Origin: Mytilisepta virgata
Taxonomy: Eukaryota > Mollusca > Bivalvia > Mytilida > Mytilidae
NCBI GenBank assembly: GCA_028015205.1
Contig: CM051520.1
Coordinates: 7,474,501 to 7,538,500 of the forward strand
DNA: 64,000 nt
Reading direction: 5' to 3'
Shown here piece after piece: positions 26,401 to 33,609 of the stretch; position 1 is the stretch's first letter; each line of letters starts with the position of its first letter. A program made the position numbers and the translations under genes. Below the pieces are notes generated by a model. It was not told where the DNA came from. It worked only from the letters and a program-made list of their open reading frames with translations, and did no database searches.

Positions 26401-27364
26401 AATAACAACATGTTGCCATAGACTTACTGTATTTCCCACTAACTTTGGCAACTGATCTCTTGATGATAACAATTCTGTACATTTCAAATAACAATCATGT
26501 AGCCAGAGACTTACTGTATTTCCCACTGACTTTGGCAACTGATGTCTTGATGATAACAATTCTGTACATTTCAAATAACAATCATATAGCCATAGACTTA
26601 CTGTATTTCCCACTAACTTTGGCAACTGATCTCTTGATGATAACAATTCTGTACATTTCAAATAACAATCATGTAGCCAGAGACTTACTGTATTTCCCAC
26701 TGACTTTGGCAACTGATGTCTTGATGATAACAATTCTGTACATTTCAAATAACAATCATGTAGCCAGAGACTTACTGTATTTCCCACTAACTTTGGCAAC
26801 TGATGTCTTGATGATAACAATTCTGTACATTTCAAATAACAATCATGTAGCCAGAGACTTACTGTATTTCCCACTAACTTTGGCAACTGATCTCTTGATG
26901 ACAACAGTTCTGTACATTTCAAACAACAATTTGGTATATCCTAAAAGTCAACAAGGTTCAAAATTGTGGAAACAAAACCAGCACATATTCATCAATGTCA
27001 CATGTGTTTGTGGTGATGTCATACTTTAGCAAAAATCCACTCTTGTAAAATATTTGAGGTATTTTAGCATTGGAAAAGATAATTAATAAAAAAAAAACTA
27101 TTGGAAATAAAAGATGCGTACAGTAATACTTTTTACTTTCACTTTAATCAAATATGTGAGAGATTCATGAAAAACGACATACAGTTTTAAAAAAGACACA
27201 CAGTAACTTATTGTTTTTTCAGTGGCACACATACCAAACTAAATTATCTTCAGAGATGTTAATGGTTTATTTTTCAGCAATTGATGGCAGGTTTGATACT
27301 AGGAACTATTGTTTTCTTTGCTGATTTGTATTTCCTTGTCAAAGAAGATATGGTGATAAAATAA
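8310..27364 (+). CDS. TMEM199: TMEM199 (Vma12-like V-ATPase assembly factor), complete, 6 exons
   Basis: TMEM199 is the metazoan Vma12 homologue, an ER/Golgi membrane protein needed to assemble the V0 sector of the proton-pumping V-ATPase. Exons are 8310-8490, 15471-15547, 22456-22548, 23741-23771, 24688-24815 and 27278-27364. Together they give 198 residues (human protein about 208) with every phase consistent. Family landmarks are LHLNELLEDSDIVLP (about residues 64-78), NPELEERIQKLKIQ and NKEYKQMTKNV. Two C-terminal membrane helices follow: LIGIFNFLITVGGAFAFGY and LMAGLILGTIVFFADLYFLV. The protein ends KEDMVIK. Intron 1 carries a whole Gypsy element in antisense and intron 5 an 87-bp minisatellite. 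Translation starts at the first ATG after the divergent promoter. Confidence 0.93.
8720..8931 (-). repeat. Gypsy 3' LTR
   Basis: 212 bp, TGTTTACG...AATCAACA on the plus strand. Identical to the partner LTR over the central ~170 bp. It is the 3' LTR because the element is read on the minus strand. Confidence 0.93.
8932..8945 (-). other. Gypsy polypurine tract
   Basis: Immediately upstream of the 3' LTR in element orientation the minus strand reads AAAGAAAAAGGGA, a typical plus-strand priming tract. Confidence 0.8.
9151..10164 (-). CDS. Gypsy integrase catalytic core and C-terminus
   Basis: Begins with the second zinc-domain half (ELCEICQESKPRN). The DDE core follows: WNKIGMDLFEIKGRQYLVV with first Asp, VSDNGPQFSANEF with second Asp, and QGNGKAESAVKVIK with Glu. 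The C-terminal tail ends RRTTKAPVYLKDYVR. It would insert element DNA with 5-bp staggers, matching the GGGAA duplication. Confidence 0.93.
   Translation of the reverse strand: MELCEICQESKPRNQREPLLQHNDGDTPWNKIGMDLFEIKGRQYLVVIDYFSNFIEVDYLTTTTANQVITILKKQFARFGIPTTIVSDNGPQFSANEFAQFTRKWRNNHIKSSPNHQQGNGKAESAVKVIKNMIKKTLIDCSDQYQALLELRNTPRSNTGLSPNEMMFNRNTRSMIPSNIKAKGGQNSLRSARKLTVKKWYDKKSRDLSPLGRNDNVYFEHTKVQNWKLGKIEERISERAYIVKSQDGVTYRRNRTHIRPTQIDVRIREISDKFNTHIYTDELKTVQNSSSIPTMNNDNVQNTTENTQTVDNIKLTEQIARPRRTTKAPVYLKDYVR
10029..10925 (-). CDS. Gypsy RNase H and integrase zinc domain
   Basis: Same frame as the RT. The RNase H segment is VLQVDSSKNGLGAVLLQDG, SECNWAQIEQEALSMLYGL and QNDHKPL. The His-Cys integrase N-terminal domain follows (LHSAHLGYDSMMRRARGTIY). 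A single-base shift near 10160 moves the rest of integrase to the next frame, so the last ~35 residues here are nonsense. Confidence 0.9.
   Translation of the reverse strand: MAYFEVVLQVDSSKNGLGAVLLQDGKPVEFASRALKPSECNWAQIEQEALSMLYGLERFDQYTYGRKVIVQNDHKPLAAILSKPLSRAPKRLQDIMMKLFRYDIEFRFIKGVNLVIADTISRAYLQNDNNIESERPRIMQINAFEEIPDARIQEAKTATSEDTDLQTLIELISDGWPEHRDSVPYAALPYFENRDELSIQDGIIVKGEAILIPKTLRRDMKKRLHSAHLGYDSMMRRARGTIYWPGMANEIKHMWNYVKYVRNLNREINVNRYYNTMMEIHHGTRLVWIYLRSKGDNT
11007..11735 (-). CDS. Gypsy reverse transcriptase
   Basis: The RT core is MAVVRKSNGKLRICLDPQ, HYKLPTLDDVLPKL, FSKLDVREAFLHV, ARLPFGLKVSSEIFQ and the catalytic TIVDDIIV (VDD box). The connection domain follows up to EPIRRLT. 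It ends at TGA 11007-11009, and the same frame continues directly into RNase H, so the stop is a point mutation (for example a CGA codon changed at a CpG). Confidence 0.92.
   Translation of the reverse strand: MVDRQILIPVTELTKWVSQMAVVRKSNGKLRICLDPQPLNTALMREHYKLPTLDDVLPKLTNAKIFSKLDVREAFLHVILDRQSSELTTMITPFGRYRWARLPFGLKVSSEIFQHKLTEALTGLDGTFTIVDDIIVAGCGTTEQEAKRDNERKLKNLYKHCSEKNILLNDEKKEIGLSEIIFHGHRITREGVRVDNVKVKAIQEMPTPTDISGVKRLCSMVQYMAKFLPDLSNELEPIRRLT
11741..12262 (-). CDS. Gypsy aspartic protease region
   Basis: It opens MNNCVEQDESEDD and holds the retropepsin motif as FQLDSAADVNTL (DSA in place of DSG/DTG), then NLLGSETIQKKGL, where the family has a hydrophobic-hydrophobic-G turn. The protease would process the gag-pol polyprotein. 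The last ~15 residues are out of frame; a one-base shift near 11780 connects it to the RT frame. Confidence 0.85.
   Translation of the reverse strand: MNNCVEQDESEDDCWLNAIDTKHSKQKITALMNVNDCDVRFQLDSAADVNTLCKRYVRKNQVRPTSVTLRMWNKSPMQPLGEADLTITNPNTGNKTTVTMIVVPNGHVNLLGSETIQKKGLITVHNDRFIANVEIQNLGSLGEATLTVDEEIPAKALHVENFPSPCKRMSERN
12255..13051 (-). CDS. Gypsy gag with zinc knuckles (frameshifted)
   Basis: The open frame 12347-13051 starts MAALQNAFRLPPELNV and has the capsid-like retrotransposon gag region (FKKWKRQVQIYL, LRFWNVPYQEPFDNFLTELR). In an adjacent frame, reached by a small shift near 12450, lie two zinc knuckles. CNFCGRKHELKKEKC is a variant CX2CX3HX6C; CNLCKGRNHFKIKC is a classical CX2CX4HX4C. 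That frame stops at 12255-12257, overlapping the protease start at 12262 as in natural gag-pol overlaps. Confidence 0.85.
13161..13172 (-). other. Gypsy primer-binding site
   Basis: Immediately inside the 5' LTR the minus strand reads TGGTGGCAGCGG. TGG pairs with the CCA end of a tRNA, so the primer tRNA should end CCGCTGCCACCA. A leucine-type tRNA is plausible but was not verified. Confidence 0.7.
13173..13385 (-). repeat. Gypsy 5' LTR
   Basis: 213 bp, TGTTTACA...AATCAACA on the plus strand. It would hold the element's promoter for minus-strand transcription, opposite to TMEM199. Confidence 0.93.
13386..15470. other. TMEM199: TMEM199 intron 1, right part
   Basis: 2.1 kb between the Gypsy 3' flank and exon 2. 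Apart from the element at 14436-15095 no exon, RNA gene or recognised transposon was seen. Confidence 0.6.
14436..15095. mobile_element. Hairpin-ended element with two internal units
   Basis: The left end ggccgggttgca (14436-14447) is inverted at the right end (15084-15095). Directly inside the left end is a perfect hairpin TTGCAC-aaa-GTGCAA (14443-14457). Two ~185-bp units follow, sharing 'caggaagattgtacatata' and 'gcacctgctattatgg' (about 14570 and 14749). No ORF of note. Confidence 0.7.
15471..15547 (+). CDS. TMEM199: TMEM199 exon 2
   Basis: Acceptor TGCTTTTCAG|AA and donor AGA|GTAAGT. It encodes ENSDLHLNELLEDSDIVLPE...PPPR and restores frame exactly for exon 3. Confidence 0.92.
17065..17520 (-). 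mobile_element. Degenerate LINE C-terminal fragment
   Basis: Minus-strand translation across small breaks gives NHGNKVRTYRQIKSKYKVEK, then NKLRISNSRLAVERLK and a Cys motif RICKLCNKDVDEYHF. This has the same domain order as the fragment at 55804-56499 (GNKLRTYRLFKNNVGLEKY, RISAHELEIEKGRH, CKLYNNDIVEDEIHF). It is the zinc-binding tail of a non-LTR reverse transcriptase, truncated and frameshifted. Confidence 0.7.
17719..17760. mobile_element. Terminal hairpin fragment of the 44.5-kb element family
   Basis: CCTCAAC-gaa-GTTGAGG (17721-17737) followed by ggggctattggagta is the reverse complement of the right end of the element at 44474-45384. It is a short solitary end fragment. Confidence 0.6.
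18240..19060 (-). mobile_element. 5'-truncated Tx1-like LINE ORF2 tail
   Basis: The open minus-strand frame 18405-18908 (167 aa) and its flanks read as LINE ORF2 tail. Upstream is AWIKRFIENTNGSWQNLLLY (near 19050-18990), then the KGHGIQYLYDIID and NKFLSFDKFSHKL region. Beyond 18405, in another frame, is the zinc segment TKYCTFCKTEEESIEHL (near 18290). The same order is seen in the intact LINE at 425-3941. A dead copy. Confidence 0.75.
19063..19325 (-). mobile_element. Fragment of the 44.5-kb hairpin-ended family, inverted
   Basis: Two copies of 'cttaggttaagttttacgtc' (about 19070 and 19207) and 'catctcggggagtaacacag' are the reverse complement of units at 44530-45160. It ends 'aatcatagatttctggttt', matching the other element's outer boundary at about 44474. 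Confidence 0.75.
19905..20420. repeat. Dispersed repeat with 'agagacaacaacccgacca'
   Basis: Begins 'gaatggaaacggggaatgag' and includes 'caaagagacaacaacccgac'. The same start occurs at about 35128. I recall this phrase as highly repeated in mussel sequences. No TIR, LTR or coding potential was identified, and the right boundary is uncertain. Confidence 0.55.
21217..21932. mobile_element. GTGTCGCC hairpin-ended element with four ~180-bp units
   Basis: The left end holds GTGTCG...CGACAC (21221-21249), then a GTCGTC-rich spacer and four units each starting 'cttctatcct(c/g)aac'. Each unit includes 'aatttgatgaaactttctct' or a near match and 'gtgcattaac'. The right end 'tccgcaggcgacaca' inverts the left end 'tgtgtcgcctgcgga'. 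No coding sequence. Confidence 0.85.
22456..22548 (+). CDS. TMEM199: TMEM199 exon 3
   Basis: 93 bases, phase 0 on both sides. It encodes the Vma12 signature NPELEERIQKLKIQQ...YKQMTKNVNKAK. Acceptor AATTTCAG, donor AAA|GTAAGA. Confidence 0.93.
23061..23330 (-). mobile_element. AGCTCAC-family fragment
   Basis: Starts 'ttagctcacctgggtaaaag', then a degraded CCGTCACTCC spacer and one unit with 'tatgaagcatc'. Same orientation and order as the fuller copy at 29246-29984. Confidence 0.65.
23741..23771 (+). CDS. TMEM199: TMEM199 exon 4 (31-bp micro-exon)
   Basis: Encodes YNEPGSIGKE plus one base between ATATTTGCAG and |GTAAGT. It is needed to keep frame between exons 3 and 5, and corresponds to the short loop before the first membrane helix. 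Confidence 0.85.
24688..24815 (+). CDS. TMEM199: TMEM199 exon 5 (first membrane helix)
   Basis: Acceptor TTTTTCAG|TG, donor TTT|GTAAGT. It encodes LKMLNNQLIGIFNFLITVGG and the luminal loop GTEYAFAGNGTDTFPF; NGT is a potential N-glycosylation site. Confidence 0.92.
24845..25400. mobile_element. Hairpin-ended element with three diverged units (TMEM199 intron 5)
   Basis: CCAAC-aata-GTTGG (24858-24871) is followed by 'ggggacatatagattttttg' and a short GTCTGTCC spacer. Three units then repeat 'ttttgacctaaa', 'gtgatggtg', 'ggttaaggtttgc' and 'catgaaacttagtacaca'. No ORF. Confidence 0.7.
25538..25870 (-). mobile_element. tRNA-derived SINE with (ATGG)n/(CCAT)n tail
   Basis: On the minus strand the head reads as a tRNA-like pol III promoter. 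The A box is in GGTCTTGTGGTAGCATGC (plus 25840-25860) and the B box is GGGTTCGATCCC (plus 25807-25818). The body extends ~250 bp beyond the tRNA region and ends in a short CCAT run (plus 25540-25556). It is a SINE, not a tRNA gene: no anticodon arm or acceptor stem closes. Confidence 0.8.
25975..26935. repeat. 87-bp minisatellite, about 11 copies
   Basis: The unit contains 'cttactgtatttcccac', 'ctttggcaactgat' and 'tttcaaataacaatcatgta' and recurs every 87 bp (for example at 26061, 26148 and 26235). Copies differ at a few fixed positions, such as taac/tgac and gtct/ctct. Because 87 is 29 codons and the unit lacks stops in some frames, long artefactual reading frames appear on both strands. 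It lies within TMEM199 intron 5. Confidence 0.95.
27278..27364 (+). CDS. TMEM199: TMEM199 exon 6 (second membrane helix and stop)
   Basis: Acceptor ATTTTTCAG|CAA. It encodes QLMAGLILGTIVFFADLYFL, then VKEDMVIK and TAA at 27362-27364. Confidence 0.92.
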   Translation, partial: QLMAGLILGTIVFFADLYFLVKEDMVIK

Positions 27365-28086
27365 CAACTGCTTACTTTAGACAGTAATGTGCAATATTAG
27401 TATGTGTTAATTGGGAGTACAGATTGGGCTGTTCTTGTATATAAACAAGATAGGCTAGCTTAGAACAAGTGAAGATAATTATTTTGATACTAAATGGTGC
27501 TAAGTATCAAAACAGATTAATACAAATCTGGATATTTGATAATACACTTACATGTATGATTAATTGATTCATATTATTTATATTGTTACATAATTTTTTA
27601 TGTAAAATTGACTGCATGTTATTAATTTATAGAATTGTTGCTACTTATTAAGGATGTTCACTGGTCATGTTTTTGAATTTTTGTCAGATGTTCAGAATCA
27701 TCTGGTTTTATCCATTTGAATGCCATAAATTATTTTTCCCGCTAACACCCATTTTTCATTTCATAAATCTTTTGCATGCAGAATAATAAGCCATTTGTTA
27801 AAATCTTATAAAGTCATTGTTATTATTTAATAGTCTTTGCGAATTAAAACTTGTCAATGATAAAGCTATGTAAAATCAAGAGAGCATATTTTTCCCGCCA
27901 AATTTTCAATGGCTTGTATCTCGAAAATAAGCACAGGGACCTATAATTTATTTTTGCTCTTTTAGTTCCTTTATTAATACACTATCAATATCTACCAGTG
28001 TTATGAAAAGCGTGTTATGTTGAAACTGAGCAGCGAACATCCTTAAAAAGATTGTATTGTATTGTTGTCATCACATTCCATTTTCA

Positions 28087-28092
28087 AATAAA
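28087..28092 (+). terminator. TMEM199: Candidate TMEM199 polyadenylation signal
   Basis: AATAAA about 720 bp after the stop codon, in otherwise featureless AT-rich DNA. Plausible as the 3' UTR end but not unique in AT-rich sequence. Confidence 0.35.
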
Positions 28093-29245
28093 ATGAATGG
28101 TTTGTACTGAATTGTCCACAGTGAATATTATTACAAAAAAACAAAACAAAAAACTGAAAAAGAACCATTTGACTTTTTTCTCAAACATAGTTCTGCCATT
28201 AGAAGGAATTTGGTTGTTCTTGAATCTTGAAAGTTTTCAACATTTTTGGCCTTGAGTCATATTTGGACAAATTATGCATATTTTGTTATTCAAAATTTGG
28301 TAAAACAGAACATTACTTCTGTATTGTAAGTGGATGCCTCAGGTGGCATGGTGGATTCATAAAGTCCCAAAGGGTAACCACAGCTCAGTTGCTAGTGTTT
28401 CCATACCATTACTAAATTTGAAATAGACAAATTAAAATTTACTGTCACAAAACTGTGTGGAAAATGAGGATTATCTCCCTTGCACATTGTGTTGTGGAGC
28501 TTTACATTTTGGATCATTATGGCACTTGAATCTTCTCTTCAAAAGTTTGGGTCAAACAGATTTGCTTTCAGGGTCTACAGCCTTGAGTACAACTGATGAC
28601 TCAATATTTTGCATCAAAATTCATATCATAGAGCATATGATCCTAACAATTTTGCATTTTTGTTAAATTAATATGTAAGAAAGAATTTTATGATTAAATT
28701 CTTTACACAAAATGTATATAATATATTCACTTTTACTGCTGATTTTTCATCTGAAAGTCAAAGTGAATGCAGAGAAAATGTTTTTTTTTCTGTAAATTCA
28801 AGATGGAACGTTGACTCTTTTATTATTATAATGGTATATTATTTAAACTTCAACATAAGAGATGAACAAAACCTATATCCTGGGTACAATTAAAATGGAC
28901 CAACTATTTTTGATTCATAGCACTTTGTTGGACATCACAACTACTTTTGAAAATGTTAATCACAAAAAATAAAGTAACATAATAATACTGAGACCAAATA
29001 ACATGTCTGGGTGAAGGGACAATAACTGTTACCTAGTGATTAAGCACATAAGTCTGACTAAGTGTGTCTGCCTAGTAACAAAGCTGGGTTAATATTCATA
29101 ATGTATTAACATGTTCTCATCCTGAATGTTATTTTTTGACACAAATTTCCTATTGATAATAATAATGGGCATGTATGTAGCCATGGGTATATGACCCCCA
29201 TCTTGGTAAGCTGATTTGTGTCCCAGGAACCATTCCACAGCTTTT

Positions 29246-29984
29246 TAGCTCACCTGTTCCAAAGGGCCATGTGAGCTTTTGTCATCACTTGGCGTCCGTC
29301 GTCCGTCCGTCTGTAAACTTTTACATTTTGATTTCTCTGAAACTCCTAGGGCAAATGAACTGAAACTTAGTATGAAGCATCTACAATATGTATGGAAGGG
29401 CCTTTATAACATTTACATATTTCGTCCCGGTTGGACAGCTAATATGGCGTCCATGATGAATTCTAATTTCTGATTGGTCAAAATTTCAAAAATTTTCTCC
29501 TGAAACCACAAAGCCAAATGAACTGTAACTTGGTATGACGCATCTGCGGAAGGACCTTTATGAAATTTTCAATTTCGTTCTGGCCGGACAACTAATATGG
29601 CGGCCATGAGGAATTCTTATTTCTGATTGGACAAATTTTAAAAATCTTCTCCTCTGAAACGACATAGCTTAATCAGTGTAAATGAACTAAAAATTGGTAT
29701 GAAGCATCTATGGGAGGACCTTTATAAAGTTTGCAAAGCCAAATGAAATTTTACTTGTTTGCATATTTCGTCCCAGACGGAAAGCTAATACATGTACTAT
29801 TATGGCGGCCATGATGAATTCTTATTTCTGATTGGTCAAAATTTGAAAAAATCTTCTCTGAAATTAAATAGCCAAATGAACTGATACTTGGTATGAAGCA
29901 TCTATTGAAGATCCATTACAATTCTCACTTGATATGAAATAAAATGGATTGATTTTGGGACTGTCAGGTGAGCTATACAGGCTC
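29246..29984 (-). mobile_element. AGCTCAC-family hairpin-ended element
   Basis: The terminal stem AGCTCAC (29247-29253) / GTGAGCT (29271-29277) is followed by ACTTGGCGTCCGTCGTCCGT and about four units of 100-150 bp. Units share 'tgaactgaaacttagtatga', 'catatttcgtcc' and 'tatggcggccatgatgaatt'. It ends caggtgagctatacaggctc, the inverse of the starts of the 5680 and 40754 copies. Confidence 0.85.
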
Positions 29985-30442
29985 AATTCTCTTAAGCCTC
30001 TTGTTTTTTAGCCTGAACAAAAATTTAAATTTTTTGCTGGATTTTCTACTTTGATATTGGTATAAAATCAGACTTTTAATGGTGAATTTGAAAAGGTACC
30101 ATAGAAGGATAAATTTCATCAAAGATTGGCCGCTTTTAACTCCAAGGAAAAAAGGTTTCAGTTTTTTCCCAAATACTGTATTTTCAATAATGATGGTCAC
30201 AGTGGCCCTTGAGTGCATCTTCAAGGTTTGAAAATGAACAATGAGAAGATTATTTCACAAAGATTTCATTGAGTTTTTTAAAACACTTTTCTCCTAGTTC
30301 AGTGTGTGGGCTTCTAAACCTAATTTTGAAAGAAAATCACTCAAAGCAACTCGTGGTTGATTTCAGAGAATATTTATTTCTCAATGTTCTTAGTGAACAT
30401 GGTGAATCATGAATTAACATTTCCCATGACTTGTAAAAATAA

Positions 30443-30448
30443 TTTATT
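30443..30448 (-). terminator. Polyadenylation signal of FBXO39-like 1
   Basis: AATAAA on the minus strand about 30 bp after the stop codon at 30476-30478. Confidence 0.5.
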
Positions 30449-30475
30449 TAATAAAAGTCTTCAGTTACGAGGCAT

Positions 30476-30768
30476 CTAATGATCATTTTCAATATCGTCA
30501 CCAGCATCTTCATCGTCCCCTTCATCTACATCTTCATCATCGTCATCGCCATCACCGTCCTCGACACCAAAAAAATGACCTACATCTTCGTCAGAATCAT
30601 CGCTAATATCCTCTTCTGATTCATCGTTATCCTCAGGGTCTGATTCTGATGTGATGACTACACTAGATCTATTATTAACTGATTGTATCAGCTCTGTACG
30701 CACCTGCATTAGATGTCTCCAGTCTGATTCATCAATTCCAAGGACGCCCAGATTCAAGGAACGCAAAT
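30476..30768 (-). CDS. FBXO39-like 1 exon 3 with acidic tail
   Basis: Acceptor CCCTCTTTAG|AT. It encodes LRSLNLGVLGIDESDWRHLM, then a Glu/Asp-rich tail beginning SESDPEDNDESEEDISDD and ending DDIENDH. Confidence 0.85.
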
Positions 30769-33319
30769 CTAAAGAGGGGATACAAATATGATGAACTTTT
30801 TATCTAAATAACAGATATATAAACAATTAGTGGAAAAATAATTTTTATTCCCTATCCAGAAATTTATTTTTAAGTAAATGGGGAATGATATAAATTCCCG
30901 CTTGGCTATATTACTATATTCAATGTACAAAAAAATGTCACCTGCTTTCCCGCTATAGTATCTCTTGAATATTTTGCAATATCGATTATGCATGGCAGAT
31001 AAAATCGCCTTTTGTTCTCATCCCCGATAGCAAAACCCCATAATGCGAAAAGGGGAAAGCGAGATAGTGACAACACAAAAGCAAAAACGCAAATTTCTCG
31101 ATTTCGTCGTTAATAAAAAAGTCGTTAATAAAAAAGGGTGAAAAACGGTAAATGAATGGCCACATCTGCATGATATCCATATTTTACAATCCTTCCAAGG
31201 TTGTGGGACTAGTAATTGTGCTGTCACAATTTAATATTCCGATATAGCTTATTCAAGAATATTCCCGAGATTCCTTTAGTCTCAAACAGCCTGTAATAAT
31301 TGTTCCTTATACAAAACATGATTTTGGTTTCAATTAATGACCCTTAATTATTAAGAATGTAATTAATAGCAAAAATTTGAGTCGTCAGAAAATCAATTTG
31401 AATTCGAAAGTTAGTGAAACATTATTTGCTCTGAACCCTCAAGGGGCAGGTTGAAAAAATCAGATGTTAATGATAATCTCGGATCTTAAGGATCATGTTA
31501 ACGACGATCTTACTGATATGCCTGTCATGCTGCATTTTACATATTCTTTCTACAGTGTTCACGGACATCTTACAGAATAGACTTAGATCTCTCAATCGTT
31601 CACATTTGCTTAAAAAGTACAGGATTTCTTCATCTACTGGTTGATTTCTGTCTAAATGCAATGCAAAACTCTCTGGAATTAACAAGAAAAAAAAACATCT
31701 CATAAATAATATAATAAAAAAATGTTTAAGCTGAAGCAAGTTTATTAATCATAGGCATGAATGTATAAATCCTTCTTCGTCTGTTTATTTGCTTTTTCTT
31801 ACATACTTGTACGTATTATAACGTGAAATTGATGAGATTGGTGTCATTCGGTGTCATTTTTGAATAGTTTTATGTAAACTGAAGCTTACGTATCACTGAA
31901 GGGAGGAATTATTTGATCTAGCTGGTGTTGTAAATTGTTGAGTTAAAACAAAAAATGATAGACATGAAATATTTCTCGTCCAAATTTCATATGGTTCGGT
32001 CACATCATACTAAATTTATATTCGAGTTCAGTGGGAACATGTAAGAAAAAATGTTTCAAAGATTCCTTTAATACTGAATTTAATTTATCTATCGAACTGT
32101 CGCTTCAATCTAAACTGTATACCTATTAAAATGAAATGTAGTATTAAGAACTTGACATGTCTTATATTTCATGGTCATGAATGATTTGGCCAATGATGAT
32201 TTAATCTATTTTCGGAATGACGGTCGAACACTTTAAGAAAGAGTGAACTCGATGTCAAGTTCTCAAACTCGAATGCTCACATCGATTTACTTTTCGGGGA
32301 TGACAAGAAAAAATCTACATACCCAGAGTTCTGTCGTAAAAATTAGCTATATGGCGTATAAGTGCACATATTTTGTTTTCTGCCTCGGCTCTTGTTTCCA
32401 GTACGGCTGGCCACGCGATGATGTCCATTTCTTTCATTGGAATAGTTGACGGTAGAGCAGGGTGAATGTTGTGACGGAATCCGGAGGCGTACAAATAAAA
32501 CGTTACTTTTGTGTTGATACAGCAATCACTAAAGAAGGCCCAGTCCTCCTCTGGTATCAAACAGTCGTTGACATTACTGTCGATGGTTAATGTTAATTTA
32601 TCCATATTTCGGAGACAGGCGAAGGATCTTAAAATTTCTCCATTGATTGTATTGTAGTTTGTGTATATAAAAGTTAAGCCCGTGAAATTCAACATAGCAC
32701 TCCAGTATCGTCTATGTAAAACGGGTGTAAGGTTAGTCTGAAACATGTCTTCCATGTACAAATATTTTAATGTTTTTGACGCTGCACCACGACTAATTGA
32801 TTCTAGAACACGACAGCCATCTAAAAGAGTTAATCTTGCTGCAATAACATTGAGCAACTCCAGATGACGACATCGGCGCAGAAAACGACAAAGTGCAGAA
32901 ACAACTCGATTTCTAGATGCTACTAAATGCCAGTAATGCTCCATATTGGCATGAAAAAGAGTAAATTCTGTAATTTTGACTTCCCTGGAATATGCTAGTT
33001 GTTTAAGGAACATTTCAGTAGCTTGAGCTATTACTTTACAAGTGCGATAAGTTGGTCCTTGAAATCTTATTGCTAGTTTACGCAAGTGTTTTCCAAATCT
33101 TGTTAAATACCTGCCGGCATTCTGAGCCATACTTATGGCACCAAGTCCACCAAAACTTACGCATCTTGACCGCCACAGTAATGGAGTTTCGAAAATGCGA
33201 TTCCAATTTTTGCATACTAAAGACGTCCTTGCACGGTCGGCATCCTCCAGATAATTGTAAAGTTCTATCAGCGCGACATCAGGTAAATTGTTCCAGTCGC
33301 AGGCATTAACATCGCACAT
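30476..33319 (-). CDS. FBXO39-like F-box protein 1, complete, 3 exons
   Basis: F-box proteins recruit substrates to SCF (Skp1-Cullin1) ubiquitin ligases. Exons 32323-33319, 31514-31672 and 30476-30768 join in phases 1 and 1 to give 482 residues (human FBXO39 about 442). The F-box lies at residues 8-54: NNLPDVALIELYNYLEDADR, then LVCKNWNRIF and LLWRSR. The rest shows FBXO39-type leucine-rich order, with RLTLLDGCRVLESIS, YMEDMFQTNL and, in exon 2, MSVNTVERICKMQHDRH matching the FBXO39 VERILKSQ region. Exon 3 adds an unusual acidic tail of about 55 residues. Whether it is the orthologue or a bivalve paralogue of FBXO39 is undecided, so no symbol is given. Confidence 0.88.
31514..31672 (-). CDS. 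FBXO39-like 1 exon 2
   Basis: Acceptor TTAATTCCAG|AG. It encodes ESFALHLDRNQPVDEEILYF to CKMQHDRHI. The donor CATATCA|GTAAGA lies before the end of the open frame; using it makes the phase match exon 3 and restores family similarity. Confidence 0.85.
32323..33319 (-). CDS. FBXO39-like 1 exon 1 (F-box)
   Basis: Starts MCDVNACDWNNLPDV at 33319. The donor is ACTCTGG|GTATGT, leaving one base of a codon. Confidence 0.9.
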
Positions 33320-33609
33320 TTCAAAATCTATCTGGAACGTCTGAAATACTCTTTTCAGAGGCCGTTGTTACTAACGCGTTTAAAGCAACGACAACGTCAC
33401 AAATGCTACCGATTGTTTCACTTTTGTAAAACTTCAAGAGCCTATATTTTTCTGGAATAAATATTTTCTCGAAACGCTAGTTTCTCATTCTTTTATTTAT
33501 TTATTCCATTTTATTTTATTTATATACAATTTTCTGATACATATAATGGCTTCTCAGTAAAAGCAAACGTCACAGCACAGAACGTCATAGACAGTATCGA
33601 GGAAGCCAC
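33320..33609. promoter_or_regulatory. Divergent promoter region of the FBXO39-like pair
   Basis: 290 bp between two divergent start codons. It includes GTTGTTACTAACGCG and AGCAACGACAACGTCAC (33364-33400); I cannot assign these to a known factor with confidence. Inferred from gene arrangement. Confidence 0.5.

Larger units (their letters stand above)
27365..30442. other. Convergent intergenic region TMEM199 / FBXO39-like 1
   Basis: The 3' flank of TMEM199 followed by spacer. The one recognised feature is the AGCTCAC-family element at 29246-29984. The stretch 28100-29240 shows nothing I can support. Confidence 0.6.

Noticed and set aside
25946..27029. Long open frames on both strands encoding 29-residue repeats
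   Set aside because: They follow exactly from the 87-bp minisatellite period; no homology, and they lie inside a TMEM199 intron.
31018..31227. Two overlapping short frames upstream of FBXO39-like 1 exon 3
   Set aside because: Intronic, no similarity to the F-box family, and they would break the exon 2 to exon 3 phase.
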